Position numbers and translations under genes: made by a program. Below, piece after piece: positions 33,163 to 43,700 of a stretch of DNA of 47,500 bases. Below the pieces are notes generated by a model. It worked only from the letters and a program-made list of their open reading frames with translations, did not search any database and was not told the DNA's origin. How positions within the stretch are numbered: the first letter of the stretch is position 1; each line of letters begins with the position of its first letter. Source of the DNA: Cristatella mucedo (Eukaryota; Bryozoa; Phylactolaemata; Cristatellidae); contig WPIO01000001.1 in assembly GCA_009760855.2 (NCBI GenBank), positions 11,290,001 through 11,337,500 on the forward strand, in the 5' to 3' direction.

Positions 33163-33561
33163 CCACAGTGCTTCTGCATGCCTCGTGCAGCTGCCTGCGT
33201 TTTTCTCTGTTATTATACTTGGGTATTCTACGTTTGCATTTGCTTGCTAGCTACTCTATTTTGTGGTGCACGTATGACTCAGCATCTGACCATAGGATGC
33301 TGTAGAAAGCTCTCGTTTGCTGTTACTTTTACAAAGTTAAGCTGTCATATTGAGATAATAGTAGTTAATTACTGACTAGGCTTGACTTCCCAGAAGGCTA
33401 CGATTAGCAGATCCCGTGAAGGTGCACTAACTGTTGGACCACAGCTTGTGATCTTTTGTTTTTTACTGTACACAGCTATGGCCTAATGCAGTGTTTCAGC
33501 AACTTACTTCATCATGCCTCATGTGCCTCGTGTTTAATCTTGAGAAATCCAGTTACAGCTC
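33160..33561. other. Intergenic, no feature seen
   Basis: A 65-codon unrecognised frame at 33178-33375 and nothing else. Confidence 0.45.
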
Positions 33562-33640
33562 CTTTGCAGCAAATGTAAAACACCTAGAAAGAGATTAAGT
33601 TCTCTGAGGTTGCTTTATCAAGTGTATTATTGTTATTATT
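33562..33640 (+). mobile_element. LINE A-type 3' tail fragment
   Basis: CCTTTGCAGCAAATGTAAAA, then the AGAAAGAGATTAAGTTCTCTGAGG core, a TTGCTTTATCAAGTG arm and (ATT)n. It is good tail sequence with a stem mismatch. The preceding 150 bases are not the LINE A 3' UTR and show no clear tRNA head. It is either an extreme truncation or a SINE end. Confidence 0.7.
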
Positions 33641-33895
33641 TGCTAACAGGTTTTAATCTGTTTTTCCTATCACACAAGTTGTGCTTTCGTTATTCCTAAA
33701 ACAAATCGAAAGTGTTATTGTTTCAACAACAAAAACTTTGCTTCTTTGGCCAGAACATTGGTATCAAATTCTTCGGTTTTGCTGTTAGGATGGTGCAGAC
33801 TTCGGGTTTGCACATATAAAACGCGTTTTGTGTCCTACCCGATTTAGTGAGTTTTAGGCAGACATAGCAATATAGTGTATTATCCATAGAAGTCT

Positions 33896-34948
33896 AGCAC
33901 CTCAAATTCTCTAAACTCACTTGCTGCATGCATTGACGACATCCGCACATGGATGGCAGCAAATTTTCTAAAACTAAACGATGATAAAACTAACTTACTA
34001 GTTATGGGCAAACCCAGTGTGATCCAGAGATTGGAAAGGCTGACTCTCAAAATTGGCTCTGCCAGCATATCTCCAGTTGAATCAGCTCGAAATCTAGGTG
34101 TCATATTCCAAAGCGACCTCTCGTTAGACGACCATATCAGCTCCACAGTCAAATCTGCCTATTTTCAGCTTCATAACATAGCTAAAATTAGGGCTTGTGT
34201 AGATAAAGATACCACGTCCAAGTTGGTCCATGCATTCGTGACATCCCGTCTCGACTTCTGGAACTCACTGCTTACTGGCCTACCAGCATGTGCGATCAGG
34301 CGATTGCAGCTGGTGCAAAACTCTGCAGCTAGGCTTGTCTGTCGTGAGCGTCGCAGTTGCCACATTACTCCACTTCTCGCCGACCTGCACTGGCTACCAG
34401 TGAGGCAACGGATTGACATGAAGGTTTTGTCGCTCACTTTTAGGTCCCTTCATTCTATGGCTTCAGCCTATCTGTCAGATATACTACCCCATCAGGCTAA
34501 GCATCGTACCACCCGCTTTTCGGAATCCAACAGTCTAGAAATACCTCATACAAAGCTTAAATCCTTTGGAGACCGTGCATTTAGTTCATATGCTCCCAAA
34601 GCCTGGAACTGCCTCCCGACCTGCGTCAGAACATCCCCTGACCTGACCACATTTAAAAGGAACCTAAAAACACACCTATTTAGGACAGCATTCAGTGGGT
34701 CCCTGTGATTCGTCCTTGATGTGCTTATGCGTGCTGACACTGTGCATGCTGCCACTAACCACATTTGCATGCTGACCCTGTGCATGTCACCCCTAACCAT
34801 ATTATTCATTTCGTTTATTTTTTTCAAGCATGATTTTAGTTACCATTCAATGGCATTTCACTTTACAGCAAATGTAATGCGCCTAGAGAGAGAGATTTTG
34901 TTCTCCGAGGGCGCTTTATCAAGTGAATTATTATTATTATTATTATTA
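33896..34948 (+). mobile_element. LINE family A, young 5'-truncated copy
   Basis: Matches 19286-20450 from AGCACCTCAAATTCTCT onward. It contains the open C-terminal ORF, the 3' UTR, the hairpin (about 34876-34919) and (ATT)n to 34948. It is 5' truncated about 110 bases further in than the copy at 19286. No clear target-site duplication is seen. Confidence 0.93.
33953..34708 (+). pseudogene. Reverse transcriptase C-terminal region (LINE A), open
   Basis: A 251-codon open frame from MAANFLKLNDDKTNLLVMG to TFKRNLKTHLFRTAFSGSL. By eye it differs from the copy at 19286 at about 11 of 251 residues. It lacks the YADD box and everything upstream, so it is a dead fragment. The openness reflects youth rather than function. 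Confidence 0.9.
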
Positions 34949-35039
34949 ACAGTACAGGTGAATTACAAGAACAGCTTAGTTTATGTTATTGCAGAGAAAG
35001 AGAATAGTGTATAGCCCTGTTTGAATGGCATAGTATCAA

Positions 35040-36725
35040 GAGGTTGCTTGCATCTAGCAGATGCATTTTGCTACGTATGTGGACAACTTATCCAGACAAG
35101 TGAGAAATTACTCGGCGAAGGCGTCTGTTAAGATGTGCGAGGAGACTTACAAAGCATACTCCTGTATGCCTTCCAGGGATCAAGACAAGCAGCCCCGAGC
35201 CCCTCATTTCACATGAGAACACTGCAAGAGAACTCTTGAAGGTATGATGAACAATTACTGCTCCCTATGTGCAATTTCTTGCTCATAGTTATTATTTTCA
35301 TAATTATTAGGCACCGTGTGAAATGTAATTTTTCATTTATGTAATTCTGGTATGTTTGTAAGCCGATGCAAGTAAGAAAAAAGAGCTACGCAGTTTGCTT
35401 TACCAAGAATTGGACAGCAGCCGACTGAACTGTCAAGCAGCTGCTACGTCTACAGGATAGAATCTTTCAAACGTCGAACTGGCAAGAGAACTGCCCCCTT
35501 CTTGTATCCGTGTGCACCCCTTCATCCATCTCCACAGTTTCTTACTGCCTTGTGCTCCCCATCCCCCCATTTCTTTGGAGATTGATCAGCCACTTCCAGG
35601 AGTGATCACAAGTTAGGCAGGGAGGAAAATACTGCAGATCCTGATTCCAACTTCACAGGTACAGCAGAAGAGAGAAAACTGCTTGGAAGCACACTTCCCA
35701 ACCAGAAAGACCTCAACAAACTGTTCAGACACTTTGTTCTTACTAGTCCCATTGCTGAGCTCCTGACCTCTATGAGGCTCAGGCAGTGGAATTCGTTAGA
35801 TAAAAGTGTAAAAGTAACTGTTAAGAGTTTGTAAGTTGTTTTCTAACATCTCCAGTCGTCAACATGGAGCGTGCTTCTGCAACGATGTGGCCGGTCTATT
35901 CGAGGCTGTAGGAATCACCTGCAACCTGAGTGAATTACGCCTATTTATAGACAGGAGCCTCAAAACCGTGCTGCTTCGTAATGAGAACAAGTACACTTCT
36001 CTCTCAATGGCTCTGTGCATCTCAAAGAAGACGACTGCATCTGTGCCAGGATGTTGCTGAATGCCTTGACGTATTGTGGCTGTGGCCAGGAAGTTATTGG
36101 GAACTTCAAAATGGTGTCATCCCTGATGGTCTTCCCTGCGCGTTTTCCTAAAGTTTCCTTGTTTTCTTCGCCAATTGGACAGCCAATGGCCATAGTGGAC
36201 CGAGTTTTATATTGGGAAGAACGACATCAAGTAGGAGCTGCAAGTAGACCCTCTGGGGGTGCTGATGTCACTGCTGCACATCAATTTAGGCCTCATCGGG
36301 CACTTCTTGATAGCACTAGACCATGAGTCAGCAGCTTTCAAGTCCATCTCTAAGATGTCTGTCTACAGCTGTCTGAGGCAAAGGTCAAAGCTGGCATCTT
36401 CCTCGGATACAGATAAATAAGATCATACAGTGTGACGAATTTTCCAGGTAGCTGAACAGGACTGAGGAGCTAGCAGCCTGGAACAATTTCGTTGCAGCAA
36501 TTGGTGGCTTTCCGGGCAATCACACCACTGAAAATGATGTGCAGCTGACTCAGGCTTTAATTTAGAACTATTCCTAAATGGAATGCACAATTTTTTTCAA
36601 AGTCCGTATCCTTGGTGCTCATCTTGACAAATTCAAGGAGACCGCATGTGCTTACTTAGAGGAAAGTGCAAGGCGAATGAGTGCCTTCACCGTGATATAC
36701 CGGACTTTAAATTCATCTTTATTGT
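35040..36725 (+). pseudogene. Broken member of a CYVCG-type multicopy protein family
   Basis: The protein can be traced in pieces across three frames. LADAFCYVCGQLIQTSEK comes first (about 35050-35105, a Cys-x-x-Cys pair). A KMCEETYKAYSC...RDQDKQPRAPHFT piece with a stop before the expected Cys pair lies at about 35130-35218. Then come a CNDVAGLFEAVGI...SELRLFIDRSLKTVLLRNENK piece (about 35877-35990), SLLHINLGLIGHFLIALDHE (about 36265-36325), VKAGIF and NRTEELAAWNNFVAAIGGFP (about 36390-36520), and LGAHLDKFKE followed by ECLHRDIPDF (about 36615-36710). The order matches a family I know as uncharacterised, often multicopy invertebrate proteins (N-terminal CxxC, DQDK-x-WAPH, LHIKLGLMK, HSHLD motifs). 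Many stops and frameshifts: a pseudogene, probably of mobile origin. Possible introns (for example around 35220-35380) were not resolved. Confidence 0.6.
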
Positions 36726-38073
36726 ATTGAATCAATTAAATGCATCTGAATTTTGATTCATTTGCTGTTCCTTCTGACTAATTGTTTAACATAAGATGCG
36801 AATTTGTCAATTTCTAATCGGAAATGGATTAGTTTCAAGTTAATGACTGTCCTGGTCACAAAAGCAAAGTTTGTGTGGTATAAACAGCCATTTTGTATTC
36901 TTCTGAGGCATAAGCAGTGAGGAAATAACACTTACCCTCGAGTGGTACAGATTGTACTAAGGAGTGTCCCTCTTAGAGTACGAGTCGTGACTAGAATAGC
37001 AGGGAGGCAGCTGTCGCGATGCATGGCTCTGGAATGCAAGCCAAGCTAAGCAGCTCTTTGTAGTGCCAGCACCAGCAGGACAGCAGCAGCAATGAGTGAG
37101 AGTGTGGGACAATGCTGCAAGCAGGGGTGCGATCACTGCAAACAACATTGCAGGGCCTGTGGCAGCATTGGCACTATTCGTTTTAAGTGTGAACATCCGC
37201 CTTTTTCTCTAGCATCGCGACAGTCTTTTGGGGTGTTCAACATTATTTAAATTCGGCTGGTGGTTCCAAAATCCTATCACATGACCAGTACGTAATGCAG
37301 ATGTTTTCACATGGTAAACGGCCAAGTGAATGTTGATAACCTATGGCTTTAGTACATTGGTGACATGGGAAGCAGTACAACTAAACTTTCGACTTGGCAC
37401 TGGCAGTTAGACCCATGACCGACCCAGTAAGGAATGGATCAGGGTGGATAATTTGTTCAATGTCTCGGAGGGCTGCTAAGCAAGCCTCTGGCCGTCTTGA
37501 AGGAAGTGCTACCACCATCGCTGCATAATGTTCATTGGGAGAAAGTATGAGCTGGATTGTGCGTGAGGCCTCCAGGAGTCTGTGCATGCTTTGCATCTGC
37601 ACGAATGCATGCATGCATGCACGCGCTTGTGTATGCTTGCCAATGTGGTTTAGTGTGAGCACAAGCTCTTGTATTGCGGTACCTCACTGCTGACCGGTCA
37701 GCAGCGGACCAGGCAGCAGCAGCTCAGTGCCCTGCCCGACTATCAAGCCTTCTCAGAGTGCCTGCGAATCCTCAGGACAGTTGTCTCCCCATCATTTCCT
37801 CCGGGCCGATAGGTCGCCCTGCACACTAAGCACATTAGCGGCTTTGCACTGCATCGATGTGTGTCAGCCTCGACAAGTGCCGTGCCGTCGACGGTGAAGT
37901 CGCTCTTTAAAATGTAAAACGGTTTCGTTCCGCTCCTCCGGCGAAATGATTTCGTCGATTTTCTGCATTTCAGCGCGGCGTCGGAGCAGCAGCAGCAGCA
38001 GTGGCAGATGCGACCTCGAAGCTAGTGTCCCTTGTGCTGCTTGTAAACTGCTCGGTCCTCGATTCGTCGAACG
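36726..38073. other. Upstream region of the caspase-like gene
   Basis: No protein-coding exon recognised. It contains scattered CAG-rich patches (about 37083-37092 and 37984-38002), an ATGC microsatellite at about 37604-37620 and unrecognised frames (37381-37662 minus, 36957-37196 minus). The last 150 bases become GC-rich towards the gene, consistent with a CpG-type promoter or 5' UTR, but no TATA box or transcription start can be fixed. Confidence 0.4.
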
Positions 38074-39633
38074 ATGGACTTGCAGCTGACAGAGCTGCAA
38101 GATCGGAAGCTGAGGCGCAACTTTCGGCACCTCAAGGTGACCATGGATCCGACCGAGGTGGTCGACCATCTGTACGGCCACGACATCTTGTCGGACGGCG
38201 TCTACGAGGACATCAATGCATCGCGAACGCGACAGGAGCGCGCTGAGAAGATCGTGCAGAGCATCCTTCGCAAAGATGCTAGCGCCTATCAGGTCTTCGT
38301 CGATTCGCTGAAAGCCACAGGGCAAGAACACCTCGCCGCCTGTCTGGACGTCGACGCCCCGGACCTGCTGTCTCCCGGCATCGACGGCAGTGAAGTGGAC
38401 GGGCCTCCGCTGCCTGCCGTGTCGCCACTGGTCAGCGACGACTCGGATGCAGCAGCAGGCGTCGGAGATGACGGCGACAGCGACGGCGAGTCGCCGTCCG
38501 AGGCGCTCGACTGGCAGGTGGCGAGGCCACTGCTGTCGGTGCAGGTTCGGCCGTGCGCCGCCGCTCCGAGCGCCTCTCGGCAGCTGTCGCGGCCCGCCTA
38601 CGGCGCGTCGCATCCGGTGCGCGGCCGCGCGCTGCTCATTTGCAACAGCGCCTTCTCCGAGGGCGCGAGGCTGTCGCGCCGGCTCGGTGCCGACAACGAC
38701 CTGGTCAACGTGGCGTCGCTCTTCAGCAGCCTCGGCTTCGTCGTCGAGCAGCGCCGCGACGTCAGCCGCAACGAGATGTTCGCCCTGCTCGACCGCGAGC
38801 GCCGGCGGCCCGAGCACGCCAGCTACGGAGCGTTCGTGCTCTACCTGTCGTCGCACGGCGGCGGCGGCGCTGCCGACGCCGTGCTGGGCAGCGACGGCAG
38901 GGAGCTGCTGCTGAGCAACGTCTACGACCTGTTCGACGGGCGCGGCTGTCCGGCGCTCGCCTGCAAGCCCAAGCTGATCGTAGTGGAGGCGAGCCGCGGG
39001 GCGCGGCTCGACCGCGTCCGACGAGCACCTGGCAGTGGTGCGCGCACGCCTTCGACGCCGGCAGGAAACAGTCCGGACGGTCGGCGGCGGCTGCCGCCGC
39101 CGCCGGTCCTGGGCGGAGGGATCGAAGGCGCCGGCAGCGACATCGGCTCGCTGCCGCTGGGCGTTCGAGGCCTCTCCCACGGTGACGATGCCATCGGGCC
39201 CGGTGCTGCCAAGGTCGTCGCCGGTGGCGGTGGCGATGGCATCGACGTTGACGACGGCGGCGGCAATCGTGCGATCGACAAAGGAGAGCTGCCGCTGCAC
39301 AAGCAGCAGCAGCAGCTGCCGCACGGACTCGTGAGCTGGACCACGGCGTGCAAAGCCGATTTTATAGTGGCGTTCTCGACGTTTAGCGGCTACACGTCGC
39401 TAAGGAGTCCTCAGCACGGCTGCTGGTTTTCGCGTGCCGTTGTGGAGGTATTCGCCAAGCACGCCTGCGACCATCACGTCGCCGAGCTGCTGAAGCGCGT
39501 GCGTCGCAAGATGGCTCGCATCGTCACGAAGCTCGGTTATATGCAGGTGTGTACGACCACGGACACGCTGACCAAGGATATGTACTTGTTCCCACTGATT
39601 GACCCCGGCTCGCTGGCCGACATTCGCAGCTGA
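38074..39633 (+). CDS. CARD-containing caspase-like protein with Ser in place of the catalytic Cys
   Basis: An intronless 519-codon ORF. The ATG at 38074 is the first after an in-frame TAA (38044-38046) and has A at -3 and G at +4. Residues 1 to about 92 form a CARD (RRNFRHLKVTMDPTEVVDHL, then ERAEKIVQSILRKDASAYQVF, then HLAACL). Residues 93-175 are an Asp/Ser/Pro-rich linker. The p20 part spans about 181-310: RALLICN, Arg203 in RRLGADND (pocket arginine), SSHG with catalytic His261, VYDLFDGRGCPAL, KPKLIVVEASRG. The active-site pentapeptide QACRG is EASRG, with Ser307 replacing Cys. The p10 part spans about 426-508: ADFIVAFSTFSGY, pocket Arg444 in SLRSP, HGCWF, YLFP. The architecture is that of caspase-2/9/Dronc-type initiators, which act in cytosolic apoptosome-like complexes through CARD-CARD contact. 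Without the thiol it is probably a non-proteolytic regulator or decoy, or else a decaying copy. The p20-p10 linker is unusually long and Gly/Asp-rich. GC content is much higher than in the flanks. Confidence 0.88.
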   Translation: MDLQLTELQDRKLRRNFRHLKVTMDPTEVVDHLYGHDILSDGVYEDINASRTRQERAEKIVQSILRKDASAYQVFVDSLKATGQEHLAACLDVDAPDLLSPGIDGSEVDGPPLPAVSPLVSDDSDAAAGVGDDGDSDGESPSEALDWQVARPLLSVQVRPCAAAPSASRQLSRPAYGASHPVRGRALLICNSAFSEGARLSRRLGADNDLVNVASLFSSLGFVVEQRRDVSRNEMFALLDRERRRPEHASYGAFVLYLSSHGGGGAADAVLGSDGRELLLSNVYDLFDGRGCPALACKPKLIVVEASRGARLDRVRRAPGSGARTPSTPAGNSPDGRRRLPPPPVLGGGIEGAGSDIGSLPLGVRGLSHGDDAIGPGAAKVVAGGGGDGIDVDDGGGNRAIDKGELPLHKQQQQLPHGLVSWTTACKADFIVAFSTFSGYTSLRSPQHGCWFSRAVVEVFAKHACDHHVAELLKRVRRKMARIVTKLGYMQVCTTTDTLTKDMYLFPLIDPGSLADIRS

Positions 39634-40618
39634 GCGGGTGCTCTTCGCTCTGGTTTTTGGTCTATGTACTATACTTGAGTAGCATCAGGTGCATCGTACA
39701 TCAACTTCTACAGCGTACTTGGTCTAATTGTTGTCTATGTTGATTGTTTTTAGTGCAATTGATGTTATGAATGCTTCCTGGGAAACTGAAGCTGGCTATG
39801 TAGCTTGCATTCATGCCGGCTTAGCCTGACCTTGCATGGCTAAAGAGCCAAACGTAATACTTGCCACTATTATTCTTGCCACTTGTATTCTTTAAATGTA
39901 AAACTTAGTAGCTGAACATGCTGTCAACGACGGCACCGACCCGCAGCAATGCTTCCGTACTAGCCGTCCTAGTGGCCTCATGAACCGGGGCATGAACGAG
40001 CACAGTTCGCTGTTCCAGCCGAAATCAAGGCCGATCCTTCAGCTCGGCCTCGCCGTCCAATTCCAGCACGTACAGCCAGATAAATTTCCTGCTCCTAGCT
40101 GACGACTATCCTTAACGACTGCCTGCTGTTCGGAACAATAAATCATAACATGTCCACCAAAAGATACACACACACTCAAGTCTTACGAATGGCTATGGCT
40201 ACATTGATTGCTGGCCAGAAGCTCGTGTAGCGTTGTTGAATTCGCTATGAAATTGGCTTGATTGGAAACCAGTCAGTCGATAATTTACCGTTGAGCTTCG
40301 GGCTGTCGATTGGTAATCATGAAGGTTCTCAGCCTGGACGGCATGTTTTCAAAAGTTGCACTCGATGTCATTTTTGAGTGGAGAGGTTAGAGTGGAATCG
40401 TAGACCGATCTAGAAAAGACTCATAACTTAAAACTAGCGAGAAGCGAGTTTTTTAGGAGCTTGGTGACGTCCTTATGTTGCTGGAAGCAAACGAAACACG
40501 GTAGACAAATACCTCATACCTTTCGTTGTGGGGGGGGGGGAGTGGTGAGCTAATTCCGGGTAACACCCATGGAAAGCTAGTGAGTCTCAGGATTCAGTGT
40601 AGCTACAGTACTGATGAA
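39634..40618. other. Downstream region of the caspase-like gene (probable 3' UTR, then intergenic)
   Basis: No reading frame of note. A polyadenylation signal candidate lies at 40137. Beyond it is a G-run of about ten near 40531 and AT-mixed DNA up to the MITE at 40621. No poly(A) tract marks a retrocopy end. Confidence 0.4.
40137..40142 (+). terminator. Candidate polyadenylation signal AATAAA
   Basis: Canonical AATAAA about 500 bases after the stop codon of the caspase-like ORF, in the sense orientation. It is the first perfect hexamer I see downstream. Use is inferred, not shown. Confidence 0.35.
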
Positions 40619-40620
40619 TA

Positions 40621-40792
40621 CAGCCGACTCTGCGTATAAGAGTTTCGGATATAGGAATACGCCGCTTACAAGACCATCAGGTCCGCGTCCCAGATCTACT
40701 CTAGCTATAATCTCTGTCCGCATACGGAAATACTCCGCCTATAAGAATGGCCATTTGCCAGTCCGAGCGTATTCTTATAGAGGAGTCGACTG
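40621..40792. mobile_element. Pogo/Tigger-like MITE with TA target-site duplication
   Basis: A 172-bp element. The left end CAGCCGACTCTGCGTATAAG (40621) and the right end CTTATAGAGGAGTCGACTG (ending 40792) are imperfect terminal inverted repeats starting with CAG. It is flanked on both sides by TA (40619-40620 and 40793-40794). CAGTCGACTC-type ends with ATAAG/ATAAC repeats are typical of pogo/Tigger-like Tc1/mariner elements. It has no transposase, so it is non-autonomous. The 121-codon frame that crosses it is coincidental. Confidence 0.75.
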
Positions 40793-40794
40793 TA

Positions 40795-43700
40795 GATTGA
40801 CCCGACAAGCTGTACCCATCAGCTCATTTAAACCAGTTGTATGCTTCGAGAGCCTGCCGCACTGCAATTTCGCATACTTTTACATTGTTCCCGGGTCTCT
40901 TGTTAGCATTACCGAAATTGTTGTGCTTTTTCTATCCGCGCGTCTGTCTCAAGTCAAAGCAACTACCGGCGCATGCTAATTTGTCAGGTCTTTCTTTACG
41001 ACCTAAGCAGTTTCTCGCTACGCTCGTGACTCGTACATCACTATTGGCAGACGAGAAGCTTCTGGAGATGGTGGCCGAGGTTCGACACTCGCTGTGCCCA
41101 TCGACGCATTTTCACGCTCACCAGCTGACAACCTTCGAGCTACGAATCCTCAAAACAAACTACAGATATTCCCAACTCGCTAGCACTCGTGCAATTCACG
41201 GAGCCTCATCTGTGAATATCTAATTCAGTTCATGCCACGAAACAACTTTAGGGGCGGAGCGTGTGCCCGTACTTACGATCATTTGCTGGCTGCCTCACGA
41301 CTAGACGCAGTAGTACGGATGGCATTACAAGGGAAGTCGGCAGATGAGGTAAATTACTCGATTTAGTTGCTCGACCAGTAATCAAGAAATATCCAGTTCG
41401 GTTCCTGTTCTGTCTCACGAGGTTTTTGCCACTCAGTTTCTACAGCAGAGGACCTTCGGGTTCCAACGTGGAGTCGAATTGCAAATTACATGCTCACAAA
41501 TTAGAGGACGGAGCAGTCGAGAGCCAGCTTATTCTCGAAGCGTCTATCTTTCGACCATTCTTGAATTTATTTACCTGGTTGATTCGAAGGTAATTGTCAA
41601 ACCCCATACGACTTCATTGCGATAGGGGGCCGTCTTCGAATTTGGTCTTCTAGTCAGGGTTTCTAGTCGCGGTATTCCACCTTAGGGCGCTCACCCAGAT
41701 CCTAATTACCCTTCGATTATGCACTCGCATCAGGGCCCGTGTGTTGCTTGACTCTTTTCACTGGTTCACCTATCGTAACCCATGGACTCCCTTTTTCCTA
41801 TTTATCGAATGGCGTTTCGCCAGCCCTGCTCGCACCACTCGATTGGTGGTACAGCGAGTATAGCAAAGCGGCAAATAACTGTAATGGAGCCGCACATACG
41901 GAACGAACAGATGTGCGTCAACGACCCGCTGCGTGCATTCAGAGCACCCGTCCGTCCGTCCGTTCGTCCACACTGAAAAACCGTTAAGGCCTCGACCGCC
42001 GGTGCGACCAACCATAGAGTTAGACGTTAGGCATCGCACGGCAGTGAGGGAAGCCAAGGAGCTAGCGAAGGCCGCGTCGAAGCGCAGATGTTGAGATGTT
42101 GGACCGCTAACCACTACAATGCGATAGAGGCCTGTCCGACTCGTTTCTTTTTTCCGTAAAATTATCGAACGTCGATAAACATTAGTATTGCTCGACCTTG
42201 GCCGTCGCGAGGGTGCGTTTCGCTCGTGCGAAGGCGCCGAGGAGTTGCGGGCGCAGTGCTGCCTCAGAGTGCAGCCGGCTTCCCTGTCAAACCGCAGCAA
42301 TGAGCATTTCAGCGGCGCCTGGACATTACGAGCCGGCTGGTGGCCGGCAGTGGAAAACAGATTCACTCGGACGGGCAGACGGCGATAGTGGCCTACCAGC
42401 ACACACGGAAATCGTCGTAGCCTCGCGAGGGCATGCGCAAACGAGTGAATTCGTCTCGACTACGTTGTGCCCAGACTCTCGTCGTCTACTGTCCTTATAA
42501 ACTAGTGAGACTGGTCTTTCTCACTTAGGTTCCTGCGTCGGAAGTCGTAACAGCGCCTGCGCTGCTCGGGGCGAAGCTTACGATGGCCGAGCGATCCGTT
42601 TTCGAACCGACTCATCGCAGCTTGTGCGCCATTCCGCCTTTCGTGCTGGGCTCCGAGTGCGGCGACGCTGAACAGAAGACGGCGAGCCCGTAGCGGGATA
42701 CTTTGCAGCAGCGCGATTAGGAGTGTAAGCCTGTAAGCGAACTCAAGAGTGACCTGAAAGGTGCCGGTGACGAGGGGTGGTCGAGGATTTTTAAAATGGC
42801 ATTGTGTACTTGGTGATTCAAGGAGATATTGCTTGTTTTTTTTGCAGTGCCTTGCTTTTTAATATCAGATACTGCCTAGTTCATACCAGAGCTACGACAC
42901 CACTCATCACTAGCTCCGTACTTTTGTTCCATAATATAATGGCCTGCCACAAATTTCTCTCAAATAATTACGGAGCGTGGCCACCTTAGACTTGGAAGGC
43001 CCTTCTCTCATATCGTCTTGAGGCAAAGATTGTTTGGAATTGTTCTGTTAAGTTCTAAGAATCTGAGGGGTCATGTTGGCTTATAGTTCTGCAATAAGCC
43101 AGCAAGTTGGGAGAGGGCCTCGTTCTGTTTATAGACCTCATTAAAAGTTCCAACTCAATTCGCGGATCAACCAAAAGTCAGAGAAGATACTTTAAGGATA
43201 GCGAATTCACACTTGATTCGTCTGCCACCAAGTTAGGTCACACGTAGTGTCTGCAGAAGCCTCTTCAACTTCTTGAGATTCTACCAAGAAACGAATTACC
43301 GTATTCTTTACGTATTGGTGACGTTTGATGTAACAAGTGCTTGGAGCTGGCGTTCCGTCGTAGAACTGTCCTGGTAGTCCTGACGACGTCAATAATAAGG
43401 AGCTGGGAAATTGTGGAGCAGGAATTTTTTTACTGAAGCGCTGGAGACTGGTGTAGCGGTAAAAAATAACGTATGTCCATGTTTGAAGCACATTCCTTGG
43501 TGCAATGAAAGAGTCACATTGGCACAGTCAAACGATCATTTTTGGCAGGCCCTATTAATAGAAGTTCAGTTTCTCATCAATAAGCCTCCGGAGATTTCAT
43601 GAGAGTCAGCAACGTATCTCGAAGAGACAGAAAATCTTTAGCTTCCCATCGTAGTACTAGAATCCGTGGGATTAAAAGTGAGAGAGTGTTGAGGACCATC

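Noticed and set aside
33060-33179. Arg/Glu-repeat protein frame on the minus strand
   Set aside because: Simple translation of the CT microsatellite fused to a LINE fragment.
37864-39324. 486-codon minus-strand reading frame
   Set aside because: It is the antisense shadow of the GC-rich caspase-like ORF, which has clear homology. The antisense product is Arg/Ala-rich with no recognisable domain.
40614-40979. 121-codon plus-strand frame
   Set aside because: Its first half is the MITE and it lacks any domain.
41770-42402. 210-codon minus-strand frame
   Set aside because: Several frames are open on both strands in this GC-rich block; composition is Arg/Ser-rich without a motif. Length alone is not enough.
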